Positions 17,736 to 26,263 of a DNA stretch of 64,000 nt are shown in pieces. The DNA is from Neptunomonas concharum (GTDB lineage Bacteria; Pseudomonadota; Gammaproteobacteria; Pseudomonadales; Balneatricaceae). The stretch's first letter is position 1. Every line of letters starts with the position of its first letter. A program made the position numbers and the translations under genes. The notes beneath the pieces are model-generated. The model was not told the origin of the DNA. It ran no database searches and was given only the letters and a program-made list of their open reading frames with translations. The stretch lies in the NCBI RefSeq assembly GCF_008630635.1, contig NZ_CP043869.1, positions 1,178,001 through 1,242,000 on the forward strand. Reading direction: 5' to 3'.

Positions 17736-19163
17736 TTACGCCTCTTTGATCGAACTAAGTGCTTCTAAGGCCGCATTTCTTGAGTGCTTTAAGTCAACAA
17801 TAGGGGCTGGGTAGGTCTCACCTAACACCACACCATATTGCAAAAGCTCCTCAGTTGATAACTCCCAAGGGGTGTGAATATATTTATTCGGTATGTTACT
17901 TAGCTCAGGAATATACTGACGAATATAGTCTCCTTCTGAATCAAATTTCTCACCCTGAGTTACGGGGTTGAATATTCGGAAGTAGGGTGCTGCATCAGCA
18001 CCACAACCGGCAACCCATTGCCAACTAGCGCTATTGCTGGCGAGATCGGCATCCAATAAACAATCCCAAAACCAGCGAGCGCCATGCTGCCAATGAAGCA
18101 GTAGGTTTTTCACCAAGAAGGATCCTACAACCATGCGTACTCGGTTGTGCATGTACCCGGTTTTCCATAATTGGCGCATACCCGCATCAATAATAGGATA
18201 GCCTGTGAGTCCTTTTTGCCATGCGCTCAAGTGGGAGGAACTGTCTGTTTTCCATGGAAAGCGATCGAATTTTGTTTGTAAGTTTTTCTCTGGTAAGTTG
18301 GGGTTGTAATACAGTTGATAGTATGAAAATTCCCGCCAACCTAGCTCACTATGAAAACAATCCAGAGCATCTTCAGAAGAAGTATCTAGCGCAGTATGTG
18401 CGCTGGCGTACCATACTTGATTAGGCGATATCTCACCAAAGTGTAGATGGGGCGAGAGAGTCGAAATATAAGGTTTTGCCGGATAGTTTCTGCCATCACG
18501 ATAGTGAGCTAACCCTGTATTAAGAAAGCTTGATAGTGTATCTGCGGCGCCTGTTTCGCCAGGTTGCCAGTGCTGATAGAACTCACTATCCCAGTCAATC
18601 TTGGGAAGTAGCTGTAAGCTATCAATATCAAACGGAGTAGAAGATGGCACTATTGAATCAAGCTCAATGGGTGGTAATGGCTCCCTTGGTGCAGGCGCAT
18701 TCAAGCATCCCTTGCGATAAAAGGGGGTGAACACCTTATAGTGTGTGCCATCTTGCTTTGTAATATCCCAAGGCTCCCACAGCAGAGAGCCATTGAAGCT
18801 TTGGACGGTATAACCTTGCTTTTGCATCTCCAGTTTTATGTTGGAATCTCGTTTTATTCGCCAGGGTTCGTAGGCGCGGTTCCAATAAACAGCTGAGGCC
18901 GATGTTTCTTGTGCCAATTGCGCTATCGTAAGGCTTGGATCTCCTTTGAAGAGTCTTAGGTTTCCACCTAGGGATTTATTTAGCGCAATTAATGAGTGGT
19001 GAAGCCACCATCGGCTGGCAGCTCCCATTTTCCAGTCTCCTGCAGCGTGATCATCCAGAATGTATACAGGAATAACCTGCCCGCTTCGACAGGCTTCATA
19101 AAGCGCTGGATTATCATGGATGCGCAGATCTTGTCTGAACCAGACGATGACGTTATCTTTCAT
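17736..19163 (-). CDS. phrB: Deoxyribodipyrimidine (CPD) photolyase, class I
   Basis: A 475-aa flavoprotein that repairs cyclobutane pyrimidine dimers using blue light. The antenna domain begins with VIVWFRQDLRIHDNPAL. The FAD domain has GYPIIDAGMRQLWKTGYMHN, RMVVGSFLVKNLLLHW and the tryptophan-rich SASWQWVAGCGADAAPYFRI. It starts 4 bases inside the ybgA-like stop (ATGA), an arrangement also seen in E. coli. FolX and FolM follow downstream; class I photolyases commonly use a methenyltetrahydrofolate antenna, so the pterin neighbours may matter. Confidence 0.95.
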   Translation of the reverse strand: MKDNVIVWFRQDLRIHDNPALYEACRSGQVIPVYILDDHAAGDWKMGAASRWWLHHSLIALNKSLGGNLRLFKGDPSLTIAQLAQETSASAVYWNRAYEPWRIKRDSNIKLEMQKQGYTVQSFNGSLLWEPWDITKQDGTHYKVFTPFYRKGCLNAPAPREPLPPIELDSIVPSSTPFDIDSLQLLPKIDWDSEFYQHWQPGETGAADTLSSFLNTGLAHYRDGRNYPAKPYISTLSPHLHFGEISPNQVWYASAHTALDTSSEDALDCFHSELGWREFSYYQLYYNPNLPEKNLQTKFDRFPWKTDSSSHLSAWQKGLTGYPIIDAGMRQLWKTGYMHNRVRMVVGSFLVKNLLLHWQHGARWFWDCLLDADLASNSASWQWVAGCGADAAPYFRIFNPVTQGEKFDSEGDYIRQYIPELSNIPNKYIHTPWELSTEELLQYGVVLGETYPAPIVDLKHSRNAALEALSSIKEA

Positions 19164-20131
19164 ACTTGGTTTCGCAGCCCCATGGATGCAGGGTAGGGCT
19201 CTAAATAGCGTTGGGCGCGCACATAGTCGCTACCGTAGCGCTTAATATAGTGATTAATTAGGGTTACTGGAGTTGCGAGGTTGACCTCTTCCCGAAGATA
19301 TTGATTGATCACTTCTGTGACGCCTTGACGCTCCTCTGCTGGGACACTTTTCTTCAAATAACCTAGGATATGTAACAATGCGTTACAGTGTGCACCTCGT
19401 TTGGCTGGTTTACTGACGGCTTCCATAAATCGAACTTGATAATCTTCGATCAACTCATTTAGCGGCAAATTTCCGGCGTCAGCTAGGAGCTGCCCTAATG
19501 CTTTATAAGCACTTTGCGAATGTGCCAGTAATAAATATTTATAACTACTGTGGTATTGTAAAAGTGCATGGTGGCTAGGGTTCTCGCGTACCTCTTTGCG
19601 GTAGTGGTGATGCGCATAAACACGCATCACAAAGTTCTCGCAAAGCGCTGCATCATGCAAACGACCCTCCTCTTCTACAGGGAGCAGAGGGTATGTTTTG
19701 ATCAGGGCATCTGCAAACAAGCCTCGTCCCCTTTGGGTGTGTGGGTGGCCATTTTCCTGATATATCTTGATGCGCTCCATGCCGCAGCTAGGGGAGTTCT
19801 TCATTAAGATATAGCCATCGATACTATCAAGATGCGCTATCTTGTGCTTAAAGCCGTTAACCAACTGATCGGTTAAATCTTCTTCGGATGAGTTGGAATA
19901 TTGTAGAACGGGTTGATCAGGATCACCCACCAATCGCATGGTAGGCCTAGGTGTTGAAAAACCTGCAGCCACTTCTGGGCAAAAACGCTGATAACTGAAA
20001 TGTTCGCTAAAACTACCCAAGCATAAAGTAGAGCGACTATGCCCCCCGTTGTATCTCACTTCATCACCTAACAGGCAGGCGCTGATACCTACTGGGATCA
20101 TTTTACCGGATGTCATGGCGTTGTATTGCAT
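19160..20131 (-). CDS. YbgA-like protein (DUF523 + DUF1722)
   Basis: A 323-aa two-domain protein. DUF523 comes first (VGISACLLGDEVRYNGGHSR, CPEVAAGFSTPRP, LMKNSPSCG), with conserved cysteines that may bind metal. DUF1722 follows (HHALLQYHSSYKYLLLAHSQ, KRGAHCNALLHILGYLKK, a YbgA signature). In E. coli ybgA is also directly upstream of phrB, so a role connected with photorepair is often suspected but is not established. It overlaps phrB by 4 bases. Confidence 0.88.
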   Translation of the reverse strand: MQYNAMTSGKMIPVGISACLLGDEVRYNGGHSRSTLCLGSFSEHFSYQRFCPEVAAGFSTPRPTMRLVGDPDQPVLQYSNSSEEDLTDQLVNGFKHKIAHLDSIDGYILMKNSPSCGMERIKIYQENGHPHTQRGRGLFADALIKTYPLLPVEEEGRLHDAALCENFVMRVYAHHHYRKEVRENPSHHALLQYHSSYKYLLLAHSQSAYKALGQLLADAGNLPLNELIEDYQVRFMEAVSKPAKRGAHCNALLHILGYLKKSVPAEERQGVTEVINQYLREEVNLATPVTLINHYIKRYGSDYVRAQRYLEPYPASMGLRNQV

Positions 20132-20260
20132 CTATTTATTCCTTTACAGGGGTTATTCTTTTTGTACGTTTTAAAATAGCGTATAGATTTTTTTTAGCTA
20201 TGCTTACTTTATACTTCTTGAGAGGTATGGATTAGAGGATGATTTTTTAATAAGATTCTT

Positions 20261-20296
20261 GCTTAAAATTGTCTCCTTTTGGGGACGCTATTAAGC
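20261..20296 (+). promoter_or_regulatory. Nested hairpin in the 5' leader of the NIT chemoreceptor
   Basis: GCTTAA (20261-20266) pairs with TTAAGC (20291-20296), and inside it GTCTCC pairs with GGGGAC around a TTTT loop. The two stems are separated by a symmetric 4x4 internal loop. The element ends 28 bases before the ATG and could be a leader RNA structure or an operator. Confidence 0.5.
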
Positions 20297-20324
20297 ATGG
20301 TGTTGTTAATTGACAGGGCTGTTT

Positions 20325-22304
20325 ATGAAAAACCTACCATTCAAGTATAAATTACTCGCTCTTATTTCCCTCCCTGTACTCATTAGTGCTTTTTTATTGG
20401 TTAGCCAGGTCTATCAGAGCTATTGGGTTAGTTACCAAAGTGAGAGACTCGCGTCTTATGTTGAGTTGGTAACTGTGAATAGTGCGTTAGTTCATGAGTT
20501 GCAAAAAGAACGAGGTGCAACGGCGGGATTTCTTGGTTCGAAAGGAGCCAAGTTCGTTGATGTGCTGTCTGCTCAACGGGCTAAAACGGATAATGCGCGA
20601 AAAACATGGGATAGCTTTTTAAAAACGTTAGTTATAGAAAGTGATGAGCTAAAGAGTCTCGTTCAGGAAGCAGGAGTACAAGTATCAAGCATTCAGACGG
20701 TTAGAAGTCGTGTAGACAAACTTGATATCCCCCTTGGAGATGCGCTGACTTACTACACCCGCTTAAATAAAACGCTGTTATCAACAGGCTTTGTAACGGC
20801 TAATACCAGTCAGGACATGATGCTAAGCCGTGCCTCCTTAGCTTATTATCATTATCTTCAAGCGAAAGAGAGAGCAGGAATTGAGCGTGCGGTTCTTAGT
20901 AATACGTTTGCAAATGATCAGTTTTTACCGGGGCTGTTTGCACGTTTTGTCGCTTTAATCACAGAGCAAAATACTTATATACAAACATTCCGAGAGCTAT
21001 CTTCTGATAGCCACGTAAAACTTTTGACGGAATTGGAAAGCTCGAACGAAGTAAAAGAAGTAATGCGGCTGCGTAAAATTGCCACTGATAAATATTCCAC
21101 GGGCGTATTTGGAGTTGAGTCAGTTCATTGGTTCGATGCAGCTACAAAGCGTATTAATACGCTTAAAAAGTTAGAAGACCGCTTAGCTCGGGATCTAATT
21201 GATCGTGCTGAAGCAACCAGAAGTCGTGCCACTATGGAATTCTGGTTCTATGCCAGTGTCTTGCTTGTCAGCTTGTTAGTGGTTTTTTGGATAACGGTGT
21301 CGATTGTTAAAGGGCTTCTACGCCAAGTAACCGCTTTGTCCAACACTATGGATAAAGTCTGTAATGATCATGATTTAACCGCTCGTGTAGAAGTGTATTG
21401 TCATGATGAGATTGGCAGTGTCTCTGAAGGGTTTAATAAGACATTAGATAACTTTTCAGGAGCTATCAGGCAGCTATCTAATACCTGTGTAGAGCTGGTT
21501 TCTATTGCAGATGAAACCGACAAAGTTGTAAACGACAGTGTGTGTAAAATCCAAGTGCAACGTGAGAAAACGACGCAAGTAGCAACCGCCGTTGAAGAAC
21601 TATCCGCTGCGGTTCATGAAGTGGCTAGTAATACAGCTACGTCGGCGGATCAGGCGGTTCAGGCAAATCATGTTGCTAGTGATGGACATGCTATCGTTCA
21701 ATCATCGGTGAAGTCAGTCAATCAGCTGGCTCAGGATGTTAAATCTTTAAGCGAACTGATTCATAAGCTCCATAGCAGCAGTATTAATATTTCGAATGTT
21801 GTCGAAGTTATCAGTAGTGTTTCTGATCAGACGGGTTTGCTTGCATTAAATGCTGCAATTGAAGCAGCGCGGGCGGGTGAACAAGGAAGAGGGTTTGCTG
21901 TTGTTGCTGATGAGGTGAGAACGCTAGCTCAACGTACCCAGCAATCGACGACTGAAATTGCCACTATCATTCAGGAGTTGCAAGCGGAAGTTGAAGAAGC
22001 TTTCCAGCTGGTTGAGGTAAACCATCAGAAGATGTTGGATACCGTTACTAGCACTCATAGCGTAGAAGATTCGCTTGAGGCTATTGTGGTAGCCGTTAGC
22101 GGAATAACAGATATGTCTAATCAAATTGCTACAGCATCGGAAGAGCAAGCTGCTGTCATTCAGGATGTTAGTATGAATCTGACAGATATTGATACCGGTT
22201 CTATCGATGTGACCCATGCAGCTGAGCAGATCTCTGTATCAGCTCAAAGGCTAGCTGAAATGACTCACCAATTAAAAACGCTGGTTAGTCATTTCAAAAT
22301 TTAA
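20325..22304 (+). CDS. Methyl-accepting chemotaxis protein with NIT sensor domain
   Basis: A 659-aa chemoreceptor. A first membrane segment (residues 10-30) is followed by a NIT domain (ALVHELQKERGATAGFLGSK at about residues 47-66), a periplasmic helical domain associated with nitrate/nitrite sensing. A second membrane segment near residues 303-325, a HAMP region and the signalling tip (TGLLALNAAIEAARAGEQGR) complete it. The ATG at 20325 follows CAGGG by 8 bases and is preferred over a TTG 15 bases upstream. No nitrate genes are nearby; the ligand is inferred only from the domain. Confidence 0.9.
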   Translation: MKNLPFKYKLLALISLPVLISAFLLVSQVYQSYWVSYQSERLASYVELVTVNSALVHELQKERGATAGFLGSKGAKFVDVLSAQRAKTDNARKTWDSFLKTLVIESDELKSLVQEAGVQVSSIQTVRSRVDKLDIPLGDALTYYTRLNKTLLSTGFVTANTSQDMMLSRASLAYYHYLQAKERAGIERAVLSNTFANDQFLPGLFARFVALITEQNTYIQTFRELSSDSHVKLLTELESSNEVKEVMRLRKIATDKYSTGVFGVESVHWFDAATKRINTLKKLEDRLARDLIDRAEATRSRATMEFWFYASVLLVSLLVVFWITVSIVKGLLRQVTALSNTMDKVCNDHDLTARVEVYCHDEIGSVSEGFNKTLDNFSGAIRQLSNTCVELVSIADETDKVVNDSVCKIQVQREKTTQVATAVEELSAAVHEVASNTATSADQAVQANHVASDGHAIVQSSVKSVNQLAQDVKSLSELIHKLHSSSINISNVVEVISSVSDQTGLLALNAAIEAARAGEQGRGFAVVADEVRTLAQRTQQSTTEIATIIQELQAEVEEAFQLVEVNHQKMLDTVTSTHSVEDSLEAIVVAVSGITDMSNQIATASEEQAAVIQDVSMNLTDIDTGSIDVTHAAEQISVSAQRLAEMTHQLKTLVSHFKI

Positions 22305-22309
22305 AGTTG

Positions 22310-23131
22310 TTACCTTGAGGGAAAGGGGTCAGGCAGCGCTAGAGTGATCTGATCTTTCCTGATAGGGCAGAGAAAGCTCAATTTATACGCAACCAGTAAT
22401 AATCCTTGGCGATTTTTATTGCCGCTACCATACTTTGGATCACCCATCAGAGGATGCCCAATCTGCTCAAAGTGGCGGCGAATCTGATGTGTTCTACCGG
22501 TTTCAAGTTGAATATCAACCTGACTTGTTCCTCTCTCTTCGTCATAGCCAATGCGGGTGAAGTGGGTAACGGCCTGTTTACCATCAAGGGCAATATCTAT
22601 TTTTCCTGAATCTTCAGTTTTGCCTAACACAATGGCTTGGTAGCCTTTTTCGATTTGATGCTGCTGAAACATAGTGGATAGTGTCGCAGCCATTTTCTTG
22701 TTATGCGCAACCATCACTAGCCCTCGTGTTTCCCGATCTAAGCGGTGTACCGGAAAAACTTCGCGCTTTTGATGGAGCTGTTTTTCAACAATTCTGAGGA
22801 TCGACATATGGTCGCCGTATTGATTGCCTTGTGACATAACTCCAGCCGGTTTGAACCAAATACTATACCCCATGCGATCTTCAAGGCAGCTGATCATGGG
22901 CGGTTTTAGCGCAAGCAGTGACTCATCATAATTTAAATAGAGAATGTCTCCTGACTTAACGGCAGTTTCAGCGCGGCGAATACGCCGTGTTTGTTTGCCT
23001 CGTTTAAGGCTCAGGGCACCTTTGCTCATGGCATCCTTGATTCTGGCTTTAGACAGGCCGCTTAGAGAAGCTGCCAGTTTAGCTATATTAGGTGCAGCTT
23101 CTACTACTGGATGTTCAAGGTTGATTTTCAT
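22310..23131 (-). CDS. RluA-family pseudouridine synthase with S4 domain
   Basis: A 273-aa enzyme with an N-terminal S4 RNA-binding domain (SGLSKARIKDAMSKGAL, about residues 24-40) and a catalytic pseudouridine synthase domain with FPVHRLDRETRGLVM, where Asp in HRLDRETRG is catalytic. GRTHQIRRHFEQIGHPLMGD is the family's late motif. The uridine targeted cannot be told from the sequence. It overlaps tlyA by 4 bases and converges on the NIT chemoreceptor with only 5 bases between stops. Confidence 0.88.
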   Translation of the reverse strand: MKINLEHPVVEAAPNIAKLAASLSGLSKARIKDAMSKGALSLKRGKQTRRIRRAETAVKSGDILYLNYDESLLALKPPMISCLEDRMGYSIWFKPAGVMSQGNQYGDHMSILRIVEKQLHQKREVFPVHRLDRETRGLVMVAHNKKMAATLSTMFQQHQIEKGYQAIVLGKTEDSGKIDIALDGKQAVTHFTRIGYDEERGTSQVDIQLETGRTHQIRRHFEQIGHPLMGDPKYGSGNKNRQGLLLVAYKLSFLCPIRKDQITLALPDPFPSR

Positions 23132-23883
23132 TGTTTAACTGCCCAAAGGAGAAACTCATGATTTCCATCACCGCCTGTGATGGGGCTTTCCATATAGCCT
23201 TCAACGTGTAAATGATTATCGTGGCAACAGGTACGTATCAGGTGCTCAACGTTGGCAAATAGGCGTGTATCTTTCACAATGCCTCCTTTACCTATCCCCT
23301 CTTTACCCACTTCAAACTGAGGTTTGACCAATGAGATGAGTGTTCCACCTGTGCGTAGCAAAGGTGATAGTGATGGAAGTATTTTTGTTTGGGAGATAAA
23401 AGAGACATCCATGACAGCAACATCAAATCCATTACCCTGTGTATGCGTTAAAAGTGAGGCGGGTAGCTCTCGGGCATTCATCCCTTCATAGCAGTGAACT
23501 GCAGGATGGGTACGTAAGCGCTCAGCTAACTGATCATGGCCCACTTCGATGCCAACCACTTGCGCAGCACCTGCTTGTATTAAACAATCTGTGAAGCCAC
23601 CTGTGGATTGGCCCACATCAATTGCAATCATTCCTGTTATATCTATGTTGAACTCCTCCAAAGCGCCTTTTAGCTTGAGTGCGCCACGGGAGACATAGTG
23701 GTCTGATGGGTCGTCCTTAACGGTGAAAAGGGTATCATCAGGCAGTTTGAGGCCCGGCTTGGTGATAACCTGAGACTTTCCACCGGTGCTGTAGGATACT
23801 CGCCCTTCCTTAAGCAGACGTTGCGCTTGAGTGCGTGTGTCGGCTAGATGCTGTTCAACTAAAAGTAGATCGACGCGTTGCAT
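23128..23883 (-). CDS. tlyA: TlyA-family rRNA 2'-O-methyltransferase
   Basis: A 251-aa protein with an N-terminal S4 domain (QRVDLLLVEQHLADTRTQAQ) and an FtsJ-type methyltransferase domain: AIDVGQSTGGFTDCLIQAGA, VMDVSFISQTKIL and LVKPQFEVG, giving the K-D-K-E set typical of the family. TlyA methylates rRNA cytidines and was once named hemolysin. Start at 23883 (MQRVDLL) fits homologues better than an ATG 27 bases upstream. The gene overlaps the pseudouridine synthase, so two RNA modifiers form one unit. Confidence 0.9.
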   Translation of the reverse strand: MQRVDLLLVEQHLADTRTQAQRLLKEGRVSYSTGGKSQVITKPGLKLPDDTLFTVKDDPSDHYVSRGALKLKGALEEFNIDITGMIAIDVGQSTGGFTDCLIQAGAAQVVGIEVGHDQLAERLRTHPAVHCYEGMNARELPASLLTHTQGNGFDVAVMDVSFISQTKILPSLSPLLRTGGTLISLVKPQFEVGKEGIGKGGIVKDTRLFANVEHLIRTCCHDNHLHVEGYMESPITGGDGNHEFLLWAVKQ

Positions 23884-23933
23884 AACAAATCTCTGACATG
23901 CCAGAAGCATGGAAAAAAGCGCTAATGTAGGGG

Positions 23934-24401
23934 TTAAGCAGGTACTGGGATGCTAGCACTCTCTTTTACCTCTTCCATAACAATATAGCTTTTAGAGTTT
24001 TTGACGCCAGGTAGCGTCAATAGCATATCACCTAGCAAGGCTCTATACTCTGACATGTCTTTGATTCGCGCCTTTAGCAAGTAGTCAGAATCACCTGATA
24101 CCAAGTGGCACTCCATAATGTAAGGTAGTTGCTTGACGGCTAAATTGAAGCGCTCAAAGGCATCGGGTGACTGGTATGAAAGAGAGATTTCAACAAATAC
24201 CAGCATGTTATACCCTAATGCATCGGGGTTTAATCGGGCAAAATAACCCTCTATATAGCCATCTTTTTCTAGCCGTTTAACTCGTTCAATACAGGGTGTG
24301 GTAGACAGCCCTACTTTATCCGCGAGGTCGGTATAAGAGATGCGGCCATCTTTTTGAAGAGTAGTAAGAATGTTTCTATCTATTCTATCTAACTTTTTCA
24401 T
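23934..24401 (-). CDS. Lrp/AsnC-family regulator (DadR-like)
   Basis: A 155-aa Lrp-type protein. The HTH is at residues 4-50 (LDRIDRNILTTLQKDGRISY, LADKVGLSTTPCIERVKRLE) and the ligand-binding RAM domain follows (HLVSGDSDYLLKARIKDM). It is divergent from dadA, and in gammaproteobacteria an Lrp paralogue in this position (DadR) activates D-amino-acid dehydrogenase genes in response to alanine. The 125-base gap is very AT-rich, as Lrp sites are. The link to dadA is inferred from position. Confidence 0.9.
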   Translation of the reverse strand: MKKLDRIDRNILTTLQKDGRISYTDLADKVGLSTTPCIERVKRLEKDGYIEGYFARLNPDALGYNMLVFVEISLSYQSPDAFERFNLAVKQLPYIMECHLVSGDSDYLLKARIKDMSEYRALLGDMLLTLPGVKNSKSYIVMEEVKESASIPVPA

Positions 24402-24526
24402 GTATTTTCTGTATTTTTGTTTTTTTTCGATATAAAAAGCTATTATATGTCAAAAATACGACAAAAAACTATTATAAATTTCAATTATGCTAGGCATATA
24501 TCTTGTTAAATATGCTGGGCAAAATA

Positions 24527-25780
24527 ATGAAAATAATCGTTCTTGGTAGTGGCGTCATTGGGGTAACCAGTGCGTGGTATTTGGCAAAATTGGGTCACGA
24601 TGTGACGGTGATTGATCGACAACCTGCTGCGGCTTTAGAGACGAGCTATGCGAACGCAGGGCAGATCTCACCCGGCTATTCTGCGCCTTGGGCTGCTCCG
24701 GGGATACCATTAAAAGCGGTCAAGTGGATGATGCAAGATCTTGCGCCCCTGCGTATTCAGCCTGCTGTGGATCCGGTACTTTTTAAGTGGATGACTAAAA
24801 TGTTGGGTAATTGTACTGAGTCTGCTTATCGTATCAATAAATCGCGAATGTTGAGAGTTGCTGAATACAGTCGGGACAGTATGAATGCTTTGAATGATGA
24901 GGTGAATATCGACTATGACCAACGGTTTGGTGGCACGTTGCAGGTATTTCGTACAGATAAGCAAGTGGATGCCTCGAAATCTGATATTGCCATTTTAGAA
25001 GAGTGTGGTGTTGCGTATGAGGTTCTTAGTCGACAGGAATGTATAGAAAAAGAGCCAGCCTTAGGTTTCGTGCAAGAGAAGATTGTAGGTGGTTTGCGCT
25101 TACCAGGAGATGGAACGGGTGATTGTTTCAAGTTTACTCAAGGTTTAGCAAAAGCGTGTGAGGCGATCGGTGTGACCTTCCTTTACAACACCGAAATAGA
25201 AGCTTTGCAGGTGGAAGGGGGCGATATTACCGGTGTGAAGTTAGCTGATAAGGTTATCAGTGCGGATGCTTATCTTATGGCATTGGGCAGTTATAGCCCA
25301 CTGATGCTGAAAAAAGTAGGTATTAACATCCCTGTGTATCCAGTAAAAGGTTACTCCCTTACCTTGCCAATAAAAGACGAGAGTCGTTCTCCCGTATCCA
25401 CAGTAATGGATGAAACTTACAAGATTGCAGTTACGCGTTTCAATGACCGTATCCGTGTTGGTGGGACGGCTGAACTGACAGGATATGATTTAAGTTTGCA
25501 GCAAAAGCGCCGTAGTAATGTCGACTTTGTGGTGAATGATCTGTTTGCTGGTGGTGGGGATCTCAGTAAAGCAGAGTTTTGGACCGGGTTGCGTCCAATG
25601 ACTCCAGATGGTACGCCAGTGTTAGGTAAAACCCGCTATCCAAGCTTGTATTTGAACACAGGGCACGGCACTTTAGGCTGGACAATGGCTGCAGGGTCAG
25701 CGCGGTTTGTCAGTGATATTATTTCGGGTAAAGCGACTGATATTGATCCGAGTGGCCTTGGTATTGAAAGATATGCTTAA
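24527..25780 (+). CDS. dadA: D-amino acid dehydrogenase DadA
   Basis: A 417-aa FAD enzyme that oxidises D-alanine and other D-amino acids to imino/keto acids and feeds electrons to the respiratory chain. The N-terminal dinucleotide site is IIVLGSGVIGVTSAWYLAKL, followed by ALETSYANAGQISPGYSAPW. The C-terminal FAD motif is LYLNTGHGTLGWTMAAGSAR. Start at ATG 24527 (MKIIVLG) aligns with other DadA proteins; a TTG 24 bases upstream is less likely. The following ridA and alr genes complete an alanine utilisation cluster. Confidence 0.94.
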   Translation: MKIIVLGSGVIGVTSAWYLAKLGHDVTVIDRQPAAALETSYANAGQISPGYSAPWAAPGIPLKAVKWMMQDLAPLRIQPAVDPVLFKWMTKMLGNCTESAYRINKSRMLRVAEYSRDSMNALNDEVNIDYDQRFGGTLQVFRTDKQVDASKSDIAILEECGVAYEVLSRQECIEKEPALGFVQEKIVGGLRLPGDGTGDCFKFTQGLAKACEAIGVTFLYNTEIEALQVEGGDITGVKLADKVISADAYLMALGSYSPLMLKKVGINIPVYPVKGYSLTLPIKDESRSPVSTVMDETYKIAVTRFNDRIRVGGTAELTGYDLSLQQKRRSNVDFVVNDLFAGGGDLSKAEFWTGLRPMTPDGTPVLGKTRYPSLYLNTGHGTLGWTMAAGSARFVSDIISGKATDIDPSGLGIERYA

Positions 25781-25855
25781 CAAAAATGGATAGCCTGCTA
25801 TTGTTATGCACTTTTTGCAAAAACTAACTGATAACAACAATTTTGGAGTGAACAG

Positions 25856-26242
25856 ATGAACCGCAGCATTATTTCTACAGAAAAAGCCCCAGCAGCTATT
25901 GGTACTTATTCTCAAGCTGTGAAAGTTGGTAACACAGTCTATATGTCAGGTCAGATTCCACTGGTTCCTGAAACCATGGAAATGGTCACGGAGTCTTTTG
26001 AAGCGCAAGCGGTGCAAGTGTTTGAAAACCTGAAGGCGGTAGCTGAAGCGGCCGGAGGGTCGTTAGCTGATATGGTGAAGTTAACGATTCTCCTATCTGA
26101 CCTAGCTAACTTTGCAACGGTTAATGAAGTGATGGCACGTTACTTTTCTGAGCCATATCCTGCACGTGCTGCATTCGCAGTTAAGGCGCTGCCTAAAGAT
26201 GCAGATATCGAAATCGAAGCCATTATGGTTACGGCTGAATAA
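25856..26242 (+). CDS. RidA-family enamine/imine deaminase
   Basis: A 128-aa RidA (YjgF/YER057c/UK114) protein. Conserved residues are visible in [26 protein letters not shown], broken here as [10 protein letters not shown] and VYMSGQIPL, plus the active-site arginine in [13 protein letters not shown] (Arg near residue 104). RidA proteins hydrolyse reactive 2-imino acids to keto acids. Its place between dadA and alr fits clearance of the 2-iminopropanoate made by DadA. TTTGGAG lies 8 bases before the ATG. Confidence 0.92.
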   Translation: MNRSIISTEKAPAAIGTYSQAVKVGNTVYMSGQIPLVPETMEMVTESFEAQAVQVFENLKAVAEAAGGSLADMVKLTILLSDLANFATVNEVMARYFSEPYPARAAFAVKALPKDADIEIEAIMVTAE

Positions 26243-26263
26243 TTTTAGATTTTAGGAGATAAC

